Assembly (NCBI RefSeq): GCF_003184185.1
Contig: NZ_QHJG01000005.1
Coordinates: 111,273-175,272 of the forward strand
Length of the DNA: 64,000 nucleotides
Direction of reading: 5' to 3'
From: Legionella qingyii
GTDB lineage: Bacteria > Pseudomonadota > Gammaproteobacteria > Legionellales > Legionellaceae
The translations under genes and the position numbers were made by a program. The notes beneath the pieces are model-generated. The model had not been told where the DNA came from, ran no database searches, and saw nothing but the letters and a program-made list of their open reading frames with translations. Position 1 is the first letter of the stretch. Each line of letters opens with the position of its first letter. Shown piece by piece: positions 9,853-17,424 of the stretch.

Positions 9853-10083
9853 TTAAGCCATTTCAATATCAGCACTTTCATTAAGCACAATCACATTAGC
9901 TGCATGCAGACCTTTATCACCTTGTTCTACATCGTAATTGACTGTTTGTCCGGGAACTAATGTTTTGTAGCCTGTACCATGAATAGACGAGAAATGAACA
10001 AAAATATCATCGCCGCCATTTTCTGGAATAATAAATCCCCAACCTTTGGCATTATTAAACCATTTAACTTCACCTTTAGCCAT
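9853..10083 (-). CDS. Cold-shock domain protein (CspA family)
   Basis: A 76-residue single cold-shock-domain RNA/DNA chaperone. RNP1 (KGWGFI) and RNP2 (DIFVHFS) are both present, with the KGEVKWFN start typical of the family. It has a strong AAAGGAGG ribosome site 5 bases before ATG. Two inverted repeats lie in the leader (see the 10099-10165 entry), as expected for a gene whose translation depends on RNA structure. The family is certain. Which paralog it is cannot be decided, so no symbol is given. Confidence 0.93.
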   Translation of the reverse strand: MAKGEVKWFNNAKGWGFIIPENGGDDIFVHFSSIHGTGYKTLVPGQTVNYDVEQGDKGLHAANVIVLNESADIEMA

Positions 10084-10098
10084 ATTTCCTCCTTTTCT

Positions 10099-10165
10099 AG
10101 AGTCTCATAGCTTAGACTCTATTGTTTCTCAATTGCTCTGACTTTTTTGGTAAGTTGAGCAATTG
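10099..10165 (-). promoter_or_regulatory. Structured 5' leader of the cold-shock gene
   Basis: Reading the minus strand, two hairpins precede the cold-shock start codon. The distal one pairs 10157-10165 with 10130-10138 (9-bp perfect stem, GAGCAATTG). The proximal one pairs 10114-10120 with 10099-10105 (7-bp perfect stem, AGACTCT). The Shine-Dalgarno lies just after the proximal hairpin. cspA-type mRNAs are known for temperature-sensitive leader structures. Such a function here is inferred. Confidence 0.4.
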
Positions 10166-10288
10166 CATTTATCCATAAATGACAATTGAACCTATTTTTT
10201 TATAGGTTGTTTTAACATAACGTAAAATTGACTTATTACTCAATAGTATTTTTTATAAAAAATATAATTGTTTTAATAATTTCTTAAG

Positions 10289-10316
10289 TTGTTTATGCTA
10301 ATTTATTACATATAGA
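10289..10316 (+). promoter_or_regulatory. Candidate promoter of the 76-aa gene
   Basis: TTGTTT (10289-10294) and TATAGA (10311-10316) are separated by 16 bp and lie just upstream of the ribosome site AAGGA of the gene starting at 10336. This would give a very short leader. Confidence 0.35.
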
Positions 10317-10335
10317 CGTAATAGAAGGAATTCAG

Positions 10336-10566
10336 ATGAGTCAATACAGTACTTCTAAAATGTTAGGAAAACTGGCTGCTGGACAAGGCAATACACGTAT
10401 TGAAGACGTTTCGCAGGCAACAGAGGAGGTTGGACAAGAATTAGCTGTGCCTCAATTAATACCCTCTGCAAAAAAAACATCTGAGGAATTAGAAATGAAA
10501 AAACTCCTAACCAACATCTTAGGACCTTCATTTTCAAAAGGATATTCCCCAATGGATAAAAAGTAA
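10336..10566 (+). CDS. Small hypothetical protein upstream of icmT
   Basis: A 76-residue protein that I do not recognise. It has an AAGGA ribosome site 7 bases before ATG, a candidate promoter upstream and a hairpin terminator downstream, so it looks like a self-contained gene. It is soluble, without signal peptide or membrane helix. It is Gln/Glu-rich in the first half, with a Lys-rich C-terminus (SPMDKK). It lies between the divergent cold-shock gene and icmT, which could be chance. It could be a small Dot/Icm substrate or chaperone, but nothing in the sequence shows that. Confidence 0.6.
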   Translation: MSQYSTSKMLGKLAAGQGNTRIEDVSQATEEVGQELAVPQLIPSAKKTSEELEMKKLLTNILGPSFSKGYSPMDKK

Positions 10567-10595
10567 TCAATTCAATTGTCATCCATAATCTTAGT

Positions 10596-10624
10596 CCTCT
10601 CCTTTCTGGAGAGGAGGTTTTGAT
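10596..10624 (+). terminator. Terminator after the 76-aa gene
   Basis: A perfect 7-bp stem (CCTCTCC / GGAGAGG) with a 5-base loop is followed by AGGTTTTGATT. It separates the small gene from the icmTS unit. Confidence 0.55.
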
Positions 10625-10725
10625 TATTTAGTTCATAACCTAAAGTATTCAGTAAATATACGAATTGTCGTAAAAATATTATAAATTTTATGAAATACCA
10701 AGGTGCTAAAGCCTTTATTTAGGTA

Positions 10726-10731
10726 TATACT
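10726..10731 (+). promoter_or_regulatory. TATACT box, candidate -10 of icmTS
   Basis: TATACT lies 35 bases before the icmT ATG. A TATACT element upstream of several L. pneumophila icm/dot genes has been reported. The same hexamer at a similar distance precedes icmP (12682) and icmQ (11966) here. No strong -35 is seen. Confidence 0.45.
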
Positions 10732-10765
10732 TTTTAGAAGAGGCTATTATTTTTGAGGCTTGAAT

Positions 10766-11023
10766 ATGGCAGGATTTGCTGAAACTGCACATTGGAGAGA
10801 TTCTGCTCGAAGCGCTCGATTTTTTATAGTTGATGCTCGAGCCGCATTTCCTATTTTTTTATTTTTAATGCACATTAGAATCTGGACAGGGATATTGGTT
10901 TTAATCTCTGCAGTGTTTTTTGGTATTCTTGAGCATTACGGTTTTACAGTGCCTGTTTTTTTAAGATGGATGAGGAGCGTTTTGGCCGGGTCGCTTAAGT
11001 CTTCAAAACCTTGGTGGCGATAA
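10766..11023 (+). CDS. icmT: Dot/Icm secretion protein IcmT
   Basis: IcmT is a small inner-membrane component of the type IVB system, linked in L. pneumophila to effector export and pore-dependent egress. The 85-residue product has the family start AHWRDSAR, then a hydrophobic stretch (about residues 29-53), then a basic RWMRS region and terminal PWWR. The ATG at 10766 is chosen over an in-frame TTG at 10760 because GAGG (10755-10758) is correctly placed for it. icmS begins one base after the stop, so the two are translated together. Confidence 0.93.
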   Translation: MAGFAETAHWRDSARSARFFIVDARAAFPIFLFLMHIRIWTGILVLISAVFFGILEHYGFTVPVFLRWMRSVLAGSLKSSKPWWR

Positions 11024-11024
11024 C

Positions 11025-11369
11025 ATGGAACGAGATATTAGCAAATGCATGTCAGTTATTGCAGCAAGTTTAAATGCAAAATTTTATCTTAATGATAGAT
11101 TTGTGAGCTATGAGGAAGTTTTTGTTGATACGGGTTTGCTGCCAGCAATTGCGAAACGAGCAGATCAACTGTGTTCCCTGTGTCTTGGGTATGGGTTAGG
11201 GGCGACATTTGACGAGGCAGAAGGTGCTTTGTTAGGACTGCGAGTGATTTTTGATGAAGTAACGCCAAATGTATTACGTTTGTTATGCATGACTGATGTG
11301 TTAAATGAGTTGATTCAAGGTGGACCAAGTCGTGATTATACCCCATTAGACGAATTAATGTACGACTAG
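11025..11369 (+). CDS. icmS: Dot/Icm chaperone IcmS
   Basis: IcmS is a small acidic cytoplasmic chaperone. With IcmW it forms an adaptor that docks on the coupling protein IcmO/DotL and delivers a subset of effectors. The 114-residue length matches the family. The MERDISKCM start, the LCLGYGLGATFDEAEG core and the acidic C-terminus are as I recall for IcmS. It directly follows icmT with one base between. icmW is not in this window, so the partner must be elsewhere. Confidence 0.94.
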   Translation: MERDISKCMSVIAASLNAKFYLNDRFVSYEEVFVDTGLLPAIAKRADQLCSLCLGYGLGATFDEAEGALLGLRVIFDEVTPNVLRLLCMTDVLNELIQGGPSRDYTPLDELMYD

Positions 11370-11390
11370 GAACACTTTTGAAAATTAATT

Positions 11391-11434
11391 GTAAAGAAAT
11401 CGAAAGCACTGACGATTTTAAATACATCTACAAT
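11391..11434 (+). promoter_or_regulatory. Candidate CpxR box and -10 upstream of the icmR-position gene
   Basis: GTAAA-N5-CGAAA at 11391-11405 resembles the CpxR consensus GTAAA-N5-GTAAA, with the second half imperfect. A TACAAT -10 lies at 11429-11434 and has no recognisable -35, as expected for an activator-dependent promoter. CpxR is known to control icmR directly in L. pneumophila. The site here is inferred. Confidence 0.4.
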
Positions 11435-11486
11435 ATATTTTGATAAACTAAACTTATTAAAGTTTTTATGTTTTAGGGGTGACGTG

Positions 11487-11864
11487 ATGGGATTTTTAAA
11501 AAGAGAGAGTTTTTTTGCTCACGAACACGGACAAGGCGAGCCAGCTGCTACAGAAGCAGGTAAGGGAATAGATGGATTAATGCAAACTGTCCAAAAAATG
11601 GAAACAGTTGCTTTAGCAAAAGCTGATAAAGAGGGCTTGAGTTTGCTTGAAGAGGCAATAAAAAATCTAAATGCTGTGAAAAATGTAATAACTCAAGGTC
11701 CTGAAGCATTGCAATCTTTGCAAACCCAAGAAGCGAAGCAACAAACTCAAGTAGCAACACCACTATTCCAAGATGCTAAGCAACAACTTCAAGCAACTAA
11801 ACAACAAGAGGTAGCCCAGGAAGAAGTCGAAAATGAAAGTGGGTCTCGTTTAGGAATGAGTTAA
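11487..11864 (+). CDS. FIR protein: putative functional analog of IcmR, chaperone of IcmQ
   Basis: This gene occupies the icmR position between icmS and icmQ. Across Legionella species that slot holds fast-evolving, mutually dissimilar genes called FIR (functional homologs of icmR), whose products bind and control IcmQ. The 125-residue product is not recognisably IcmR. It has a predicted helical core (about residues 22-75, GIDGLMQ through QSLQTQE) and a very Gln-rich tail (about 76-115). An AGGGG ribosome site precedes ATG 11487; a GTG at 11484 is the alternative. A strong terminator follows immediately, so it can be expressed separately from icmQ. Function is inferred from position. Confidence 0.75.
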   Translation: MGFLKRESFFAHEHGQGEPAATEAGKGIDGLMQTVQKMETVALAKADKEGLSLLEEAIKNLNAVKNVITQGPEALQSLQTQEAKQQTQVATPLFQDAKQQLQATKQQEVAQEEVENESGSRLGMS

Positions 11865-11900
11865 TATTAACTCTCAGTAAATTTAATCTTTTTTTGTTCT

Positions 11901-11945
11901 ATTCACAAAGAGAGTTTAAGCCTCTTTGTGAATTTTATCTTTTTT
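11901..11945 (+). terminator. Rho-independent terminator between FIR gene and icmQ
   Basis: A perfect 12-bp stem (ATTCACAAAGAG / CTCTTTGTGAAT) with a 9-base loop is followed by a T-rich run. It lies 37 bases after the FIR stop and 21 bases before the icmQ -10 candidate. Confidence 0.85.
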
Positions 11946-11965
11946 ATATATCTCGAAATTACTGT

Positions 11966-11971
11966 TATACT
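11966..11971 (+). promoter_or_regulatory. TATACT box, candidate -10 of icmQ
   Basis: TATACT lies 62 bases before the icmQ ATG and just after the FIR terminator. This supports an independent icmQ transcript. Confidence 0.45.
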
Positions 11972-12032
11972 CCTTAATATTGCATCGATTTTTGCAGAGT
12001 TGTTTCATTCTTATAAGGTTACATTTGATGTT

Positions 12033-12611
12033 ATGAAAAAAGATACGTTCACCGAAGAGCATAATGACGCGATTCTTAAAGCATTGGATTATGCAATTCA
12101 AAATGGACCTTGGGATAAGTCAAATTTTCTGCGGTCAATTGGTAATCGCCTGGTTGGAATTCGCGATAATTTTGCCAAAAAAATTAGTGCGCGAAGCGAA
12201 GAGCAAATTCGCTCTGATGCTCATTTAGCAAATCGTCTTGCTTTACGTAGTGGCCAGCAGGAAGTTTTTGTTTCTTTATATTCTTCGGATGGGTCTAATC
12301 TTTCATCTTGGGAAAGGATAATCGCCAATTTGCCGCGTCAAATGATTTCTCGCCCAATCTACAGCAATGAAGATCAGGTAACCGCTGTAATTAAATCAAA
12401 AGAGAACAAACAGAATGAGGCTTATGTAGCGATTTACATTAATAAAACAGATATTATTGCTCTTTCTCCTGATAAAACCCTATCTGATAGATTAGGTAAT
12501 CCCTTATTAACTTTAAAAGATAGATCTCTAGACGTAGAAAACATTACTCGTTTTATTCATATAAGTGGTGTTTATAAATATTCACGTGGTCGTTTGATTA
12601 AAGAACAGTGA
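12033..12611 (+). CDS. icmQ: Dot/Icm protein IcmQ
   Basis: IcmQ is a pore-forming, membrane-inserting component held soluble by IcmR. Its C-terminal domain has an ADP-ribosyltransferase-like fold that binds NAD. The 192-residue product is strongly conserved in GPWDKSNFLR (about residues 25-34), GQQEVFVSLY, SWERIIANLPRQMISRPIY and ENKQNEAYVAIYIN. The first 60 residues, the part that contacts IcmR in L. pneumophila, look more divergent. The ATG at 12033 fits the family start; the longer frame from 11928 would add a spurious hydrophobic leader. No good Shine-Dalgarno is visible, only a distant AAGG. Confidence 0.94.
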   Translation: MKKDTFTEEHNDAILKALDYAIQNGPWDKSNFLRSIGNRLVGIRDNFAKKISARSEEQIRSDAHLANRLALRSGQQEVFVSLYSSDGSNLSSWERIIANLPRQMISRPIYSNEDQVTAVIKSKENKQNEAYVAIYINKTDIIALSPDKTLSDRLGNPLLTLKDRSLDVENITRFIHISGVYKYSRGRLIKEQ

Positions 12612-12681
12612 TCCTGTTTTAACGTTGTATAAATGCATAGATATACTTGCGAATCTCTCGCAAAATTATCTTAGAGCAGTA

Positions 12682-12687
12682 TATACT
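12682..12687 (+). promoter_or_regulatory. TATACT box, candidate -10 of icmPO
   Basis: TATACT lies 34 bases before the icmP ATG, the same spacing as at icmT. Confidence 0.45.
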
Positions 12688-12720
12688 TAAAGCAAACAAA
12701 TAATTTTGAAGTAATCATTA

Positions 12721-13851
12721 ATGGCACAACAACCGCAACAACAAGGTCAAGATAGTGGCATGGGGCCAATATGGGTCATGGTACTGTTGTTTATTACGGT
12801 GTTTATTATATGGAAAACCGGACATCAGTATATTGTGATGGTTGTTTTTCAAATTAATATTTGGCAAGCAAAGCTAGTTAACCTTTTTGTTCATAGTGAG
12901 CAACTAGCAAGTTTGATTCAAATCATGCAAACAATAGATCCCAATGCAGTAAATTGGGAACAGCTCGTAGATACAACGCGTGCTGTTGGCGATTTCATGC
13001 GTTATCCCGTGGTTCTTGTGCTACTTGTCCTGGCAGTTCTTTTGTATCAATCAAATATCACTCTGAAGTTTCGCAAAACGTACGATATGAAAAAATTACG
13101 TGAGCAAGAGCAATTTAACTGGCCTGCAATTATGCCTATAGTTAAAGAAAATTTGGTAGACGAAGATATAAATAAAGGTCCTTGGGCTATGGCTCTAACT
13201 CCAATGGAGTTTGCACGCAAATACAATTTATTAAAAAAGGAAGATGTATTATTAGACAATCCTGTACCGGGGCAGGAGATGACAGCAGGGATACGAAGAG
13301 GAGATGCTAAACGAGTTTTTACTCTGCAATTAGGACCATACTGGGATGGTTTTGAACATTGTTCACCACAAGCTTATGCCTTAGCCGCCGTTTTCCTTGC
13401 TCGCATTAATCGCGATAGAGATGCCGCAAATAATATCTTAGCAACCTTAGATAGAAGTTATGTTGCAGGGAAGCTTGATTATTCTGTTGCTAGACCAACC
13501 ATAGAAAAATATAAAAACACAGAAATTATACAGGAAGTTGTTGCAAAACATGCCTATACTTTAACTGTAATGGCTTCATTACTTGAAAAGGCCCGGGATG
13601 ATGGGGTTGTTCCGAGCGCTGAATTTTTATGGTTAAGGCCTGTAGATAGACGTTTGTGGTATATGCTCAATTGTGTTGGTAGACAAACACCATTTTCAGA
13701 AGTTGCAGGCCCGTTTGCTCACTGGAAAGCAGAGAAAGAAATGGGACGTCGTTCTTTGGTGCCTATGATAGACGAGGCGATTAAGGCTTTGGAAATTGCC
13801 ATAAAAGAAGTTAAGTTAACACCCCGACAAATGCAGGAGTTAGAGCCATGA
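12721..13851 (+). CDS. icmP: Dot/Icm coupling-complex protein IcmP/DotM
   Basis: IcmP (DotM) is an inner-membrane partner of the coupling ATPase DotL. Its cytoplasmic domain has basic patches that recognise acidic Glu-rich export signals of some effectors. The 376-residue product has a short Gln-rich start, two membrane helices (about residues 15-38 and 96-114) and then a soluble domain with RINRDRDAANN and LWLRPVDRRLWYMLN. Its stop overlaps the icmO start (ATGA), showing translational coupling with its partner. Confidence 0.95.
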   Translation: MAQQPQQQGQDSGMGPIWVMVLLFITVFIIWKTGHQYIVMVVFQINIWQAKLVNLFVHSEQLASLIQIMQTIDPNAVNWEQLVDTTRAVGDFMRYPVVLVLLVLAVLLYQSNITLKFRKTYDMKKLREQEQFNWPAIMPIVKENLVDEDINKGPWAMALTPMEFARKYNLLKKEDVLLDNPVPGQEMTAGIRRGDAKRVFTLQLGPYWDGFEHCSPQAYALAAVFLARINRDRDAANNILATLDRSYVAGKLDYSVARPTIEKYKNTEIIQEVVAKHAYTLTVMASLLEKARDDGVVPSAEFLWLRPVDRRLWYMLNCVGRQTPFSEVAGPFAHWKAEKEMGRRSLVPMIDEAIKALEIAIKEVKLTPRQMQELEP

Positions 13852-16193
13852 TGCGTGGCATTGAATCACGTCATGAGTTAGATCCCACCCTCTTACTTAG
13901 GGATACGCGAACTTTGACACAGAGATTAGCTGATTTCTTCGCTGATCCAACTAATATTTCGATTATACTTTTTACCTTAGCAGCAATGTCTTATTACTTT
14001 TCCGAGTCAGCAACATTCCTGATGCTTGTAGGGGCTGGCAGCTTTCTTTACAGTTACACTCGGAAACAAAAATTACCGTTTCGTCTTCCTCTCATTTCCA
14101 GAGTAAAAGATTACAACGATATGAAGCCAGGAGTTAATAAGCCCAATATGGCTCGTGGTATCGCTTTTTTTGGCAATGATCGTAAAACAGGGCATGAATT
14201 ATGGTTTGCTAATGATGATATGCGTACCCATGCATTAATTTTCGGCTCAACCGGTAGCGGTAAAACAGAATGTTTGGTTTCTCTAGCTTTTAATGCCTTA
14301 GTACAAGGTAGTGGTTTTATTTATGTCGACGGTAAAGGGGATAACTCGCTCTACGCTAAAGTTTTTTCCATGGTCAGGAGCATGGGGCGTGAAGACGATT
14401 TGCTTTTGATTAACTTTATGACTGGTGCGCGAGATATTATCGGTCCACAAGAAAAAAGGTTGTCTAATACCTTTAATCCCTTTTCTCAAGGTTCTTCCAG
14501 TATGTTAACCCAGCTTGTAGTGAGTTTGATGGGGGATTCAAAAGGTGGCGGAGATGGAGACATGTGGAAAGGTCGTGCGATTGCCTTCGTAGAAGCGTTG
14601 ATGCGCCTTCTAGTTTATATGCGTGATGAGGGAGTCATACTTTTGGATGCGGATACTATCCGTAACTACTTTGAATTAACACGATTAGAAACCATTGTTG
14701 TTGATAAAATTTTTCCTCGTGATAATCAAGAAAGTGTTAACATAGAACAGATTCCAAAATTAGTTACAGATCCTTTGCGTAACTACTTAAGTACTTTGCC
14801 AGGTTACAATAAAGAGAAAAAAGGAAAGCAAGTATCACAGGTATTGGAACAACACGGTTTTATTACCATGCAGTTGGTCAGAGCGTTTTCATCCTTGGCT
14901 GATACATATGGGCACATTGTTCGTACGAATTTGGCCGAGGTTGATTTTAAGGACGTGGTACTGAATCGAAGGATTTTGGTTGTGCTATTACCCGCTTTAG
15001 AAAAATCCCCCGATGAGTTGTCTAACCTAGGTAAGATTATTGTATCTTCATTAAAAGCAATGATGGCTGCAGGTTTGGGAGAGGACGTCGAAGGGGATTA
15101 TCGTGATGTGATCTTGAGAAAGCCAACGAATGCACCTACACCCTATATGTGCATCCTTGATGAGTATGGATATTATGCCGTTCAGGGATTTGCGGTGGTT
15201 CCTGCGCAAGCGCGTTCTCTTGGCTTCTCTGCAATTTTTGCAGGACAAGATTTACCGGCATTCCAAAAAGCCTCTAAAGAAGAAGCTGCATCCATTGGGG
15301 CAAACACGAACATTAAAATATGTATGAAATTGGAAGATCCTACAGAAACATGGGATTTCTTCACCAAAACAGCAGGTGAAGCTTATGTAACTAAAGTAGA
15401 CTCATTCCAAGCGAAAGATACCAGCATTGCCAATACTTATATGGATAGTAAAAGCTCTTCTTTTGAAAAGAGAGCTCGTGTTGATCTTCTAGATTTAAAA
15501 GAACAAACAGAAGGTGAGGCACATATATTCTTCAAGTCAAAAATTGTTCGTGCCCGGATGTTTTATGCGAATCCGAAACCTGTTAAACAACTAAAATTAA
15601 ATCAATTTTTAAAGGTAGAAGCGCCACCAGACGATTATTTAATGAAGTTACAAAAGCAATTGGCTTCATTCCAGGCAATACTAGAAAGCGGCGATTTATC
15701 AATAAACAAAACAGCTGAAAGTGAAGAAATTACGCTTATTTCTAAGCTGTTGCATGAATCTCCCATAGAAGAACCAATAGAGCGAGGTGTCTCTGCTTTA
15801 ATTGCGTTTCATGGTCATAATGAGCCTGAACCCGTTGAGGACTTGATTGAAGAAGAAGTCGAAGGCGCATTAACGATATTTAGTCCTTTACGAGAAAATG
15901 AAGGCGCGCCTCCAATTTTAGTAAGTGATAAGGCTGCATTTTCAGAGTCCTTGTTACCTATTAACGAAACACGTAACCAGATGATGAATATTGAGCGTCT
16001 TGCTGGTGCTAAGGATAAATATGCTGGCACAGTAGCAAATGAATTGATTAAGGATTTTCAATTAGCTACTAGTTATCCGCCTGAGGAAAGAGATTTCATT
16101 GCTCCAGATGAGTTAACTGATCTGGTAAAATCTTTGTCAGAAAAAATTGCAACGGAACGTGAAAAAGCAGTTGCAAAAGGTGAAGCAGAGTAA
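13848..16193 (+). CDS. icmO: Dot/Icm type IV coupling ATPase IcmO/DotL
   Basis: IcmO (DotL) is the VirD4-type coupling ATPase that receives substrates for the type IVB channel. The 781-residue product has two N-terminal membrane segments (about residues 40-75). The Walker A loop GSTGSGKT is at about 133-140 and the Walker B region lies around YMCILDEYG. A long acidic C-terminal tail (about 590-781) is present; in L. pneumophila this region binds DotN, IcmS-IcmW and LvgA. The start overlaps the icmP stop; a second ATG at 13851 is a close alternative. A 361-bp gap with a hairpin separates it from icmN. Confidence 0.96.
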   Translation: MMRGIESRHELDPTLLLRDTRTLTQRLADFFADPTNISIILFTLAAMSYYFSESATFLMLVGAGSFLYSYTRKQKLPFRLPLISRVKDYNDMKPGVNKPNMARGIAFFGNDRKTGHELWFANDDMRTHALIFGSTGSGKTECLVSLAFNALVQGSGFIYVDGKGDNSLYAKVFSMVRSMGREDDLLLINFMTGARDIIGPQEKRLSNTFNPFSQGSSSMLTQLVVSLMGDSKGGGDGDMWKGRAIAFVEALMRLLVYMRDEGVILLDADTIRNYFELTRLETIVVDKIFPRDNQESVNIEQIPKLVTDPLRNYLSTLPGYNKEKKGKQVSQVLEQHGFITMQLVRAFSSLADTYGHIVRTNLAEVDFKDVVLNRRILVVLLPALEKSPDELSNLGKIIVSSLKAMMAAGLGEDVEGDYRDVILRKPTNAPTPYMCILDEYGYYAVQGFAVVPAQARSLGFSAIFAGQDLPAFQKASKEEAASIGANTNIKICMKLEDPTETWDFFTKTAGEAYVTKVDSFQAKDTSIANTYMDSKSSSFEKRARVDLLDLKEQTEGEAHIFFKSKIVRARMFYANPKPVKQLKLNQFLKVEAPPDDYLMKLQKQLASFQAILESGDLSINKTAESEEITLISKLLHESPIEEPIERGVSALIAFHGHNEPEPVEDLIEEEVEGALTIFSPLRENEGAPPILVSDKAAFSESLLPINETRNQMMNIERLAGAKDKYAGTVANELIKDFQLATSYPPEERDFIAPDELTDLVKSLSEKIATEREKAVAKGEAE

Positions 16194-16554
16194 GCGTTAC
16201 AGAACTATTTTCATTCACCCTACTTCATTATATCGTCAATCCTATTTAGACAATTGGAAGAAATTTAGCCATGTCAGTTCATGGCTAAAAACCCTCCAGA
16301 CGTTTTACCACAAACTTTATTTCTTAAGCATCAAACTCCCTGAGGGCTATTTTAACATTGAAAAAAAATAAACCTAGCCGCTGTGTTTTTATTCAAAAAA
16401 TTGTAAAGCAATAAATAAATTTTTAAAAAAATAGCTATTTTATCGAATTCATTGTAACGTAATGATTTGTATCCTTTTCTTAAAGATGGAACACACAACC
16501 GAACTACAGTCAGAATCATTTTAAAATGGTCATTTTGAAATATGAGGATAGTGA
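16194..16554. other. Gap between icmO and icmN with one hairpin
   Basis: No supported gene. A perfect 10-bp stem (TTTAGCCATG / CATGGCTAAA, 16264-16289, 6-base loop) lies about 70 bases after icmO and could end the icmPO transcript, though no U tract follows. The rest is very AT-rich and probably holds the promoter for the icmN-to-icmD unit. I could not identify a convincing -35/-10 pair. Confidence 0.4.
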
Positions 16555-17112
16555 GTGAGATCAGTACGTATTAATCTAATTCAGGCTGTTGGAGTGATTG
16601 TCTTATTGACGTTGACCGCCTGCAAAAGGGACTATTGGGCACTAGATAAAGAGGAGCCTAAATATCCCTGCAAGGTTCTTGGTGCCTGTGATGCTACCAT
16701 CATGAAGCTCGCTAAAAAACTAAATAAAAAAGGGGTAAAAGTAATTACTATTGGCCAGGATTATATGATCAGTATCCCGGCTAATTATTTGTTTGAACCG
16801 GAAACACCGCATCTGAAATGGAAGTCCTATCCATTGCTTAATGAAATTGCAGTATTTCTAAAACAGTTTCGAAAAATTGCAATTAATGTAGCGAGTTACA
16901 GTAACAAATATGTATCACCGCAAAGAGAACACGCATTGACTTTAGCCAGATCGCGAGTCGTTGGTGAATATCTTTGGTCTCAGGGAGTAGATAGCCGTTT
17001 TATCTTTACACAAGGATTAGGTAGTGATAAACCTATTATTGGGTTCACTAAAGGCGGTGATAATTCAATAAATGCGCGGGTAGAGATTACGTTTAGACGA
17101 GCTGTCGCATAG
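16555..17112 (+). CDS. icmN: Dot/Icm outer-membrane lipoprotein IcmN/DotK
   Basis: IcmN (DotK, also LphA) is a lipoprotein of the outer-membrane complex with an OmpA-like peptidoglycan-binding domain. The 185-residue product has a signal peptide ending in lipobox LTAC, giving a lipidated Cys23. The OmpA-like part covers about residues 75-182. It includes SQGVDSRFIFTQGLGSDKP and NARVEITFR, though the usual NRRVE appears as NARVE. The start is GTG at 16555, supported by GAGGA six bases upstream; no in-frame ATG fits. icmM follows 8 bp later. Confidence 0.93.
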   Translation: MRSVRINLIQAVGVIVLLTLTACKRDYWALDKEEPKYPCKVLGACDATIMKLAKKLNKKGVKVITIGQDYMISIPANYLFEPETPHLKWKSYPLLNEIAVFLKQFRKIAINVASYSNKYVSPQREHALTLARSRVVGEYLWSQGVDSRFIFTQGLGSDKPIIGFTKGGDNSINARVEITFRRAVA

Positions 17113-17120
17113 GGGAAATA

Positions 17121-17405
17121 ATGAGTCGCGAAACTTGGGAATTGATAAAAAATAGTAAAAATTTCTATGTTATCTCCTACAGACGTGGATTAATTACTTT
17201 AATTATCTCTTTGATCGTGAATTGCATTTTTGGAGTTTTAATCGCTTACATTCATTTAACAGAGCCCGAGCGAGATTATTATGCAACGAGTGGAATATCA
17301 CCACCTATTCAGTTGCAACCTCTTTTGGCTCCGAATTTTACAGCAAACGCGTTACTTCCTCCTGATCCACCTGCGGAGAGTGAGGATAAATTGATACCAC
17401 AATAA
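17121..17405 (+). CDS. icmM: Dot/Icm protein IcmM/DotJ
   Basis: IcmM (DotJ) is a small inner-membrane protein related to the N-terminal half of IcmL/DotI, and the two form a complex. The 94-residue product has one membrane helix (about residues 25-47) and a short Pro-rich periplasmic tail. Its start (SRETWELIKNSKNFYV) and the RRGLITLIISLIVN helix resemble IcmL, 20 bp downstream. AGGGGAAATA precedes the ATG. Confidence 0.92.
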   Translation: MSRETWELIKNSKNFYVISYRRGLITLIISLIVNCIFGVLIAYIHLTEPERDYYATSGISPPIQLQPLLAPNFTANALLPPDPPAESEDKLIPQ

Positions 17406-17424
17406 GCAATAAATAGAGGATATT

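Noticed and set aside
11928..12032. N-terminal extension of IcmQ from 11928
   Set aside because: The extension would start inside the FIR terminator, upstream of the icmQ -10 box, and is hydrophobic, unlike the family.
16147..16371. 74-codon frame overlapping the end of icmO and the icmO-icmN gap
   Set aside because: It is the out-of-frame continuation of icmO sequence with no ribosome site and runs through the hairpin at 16264-16289.
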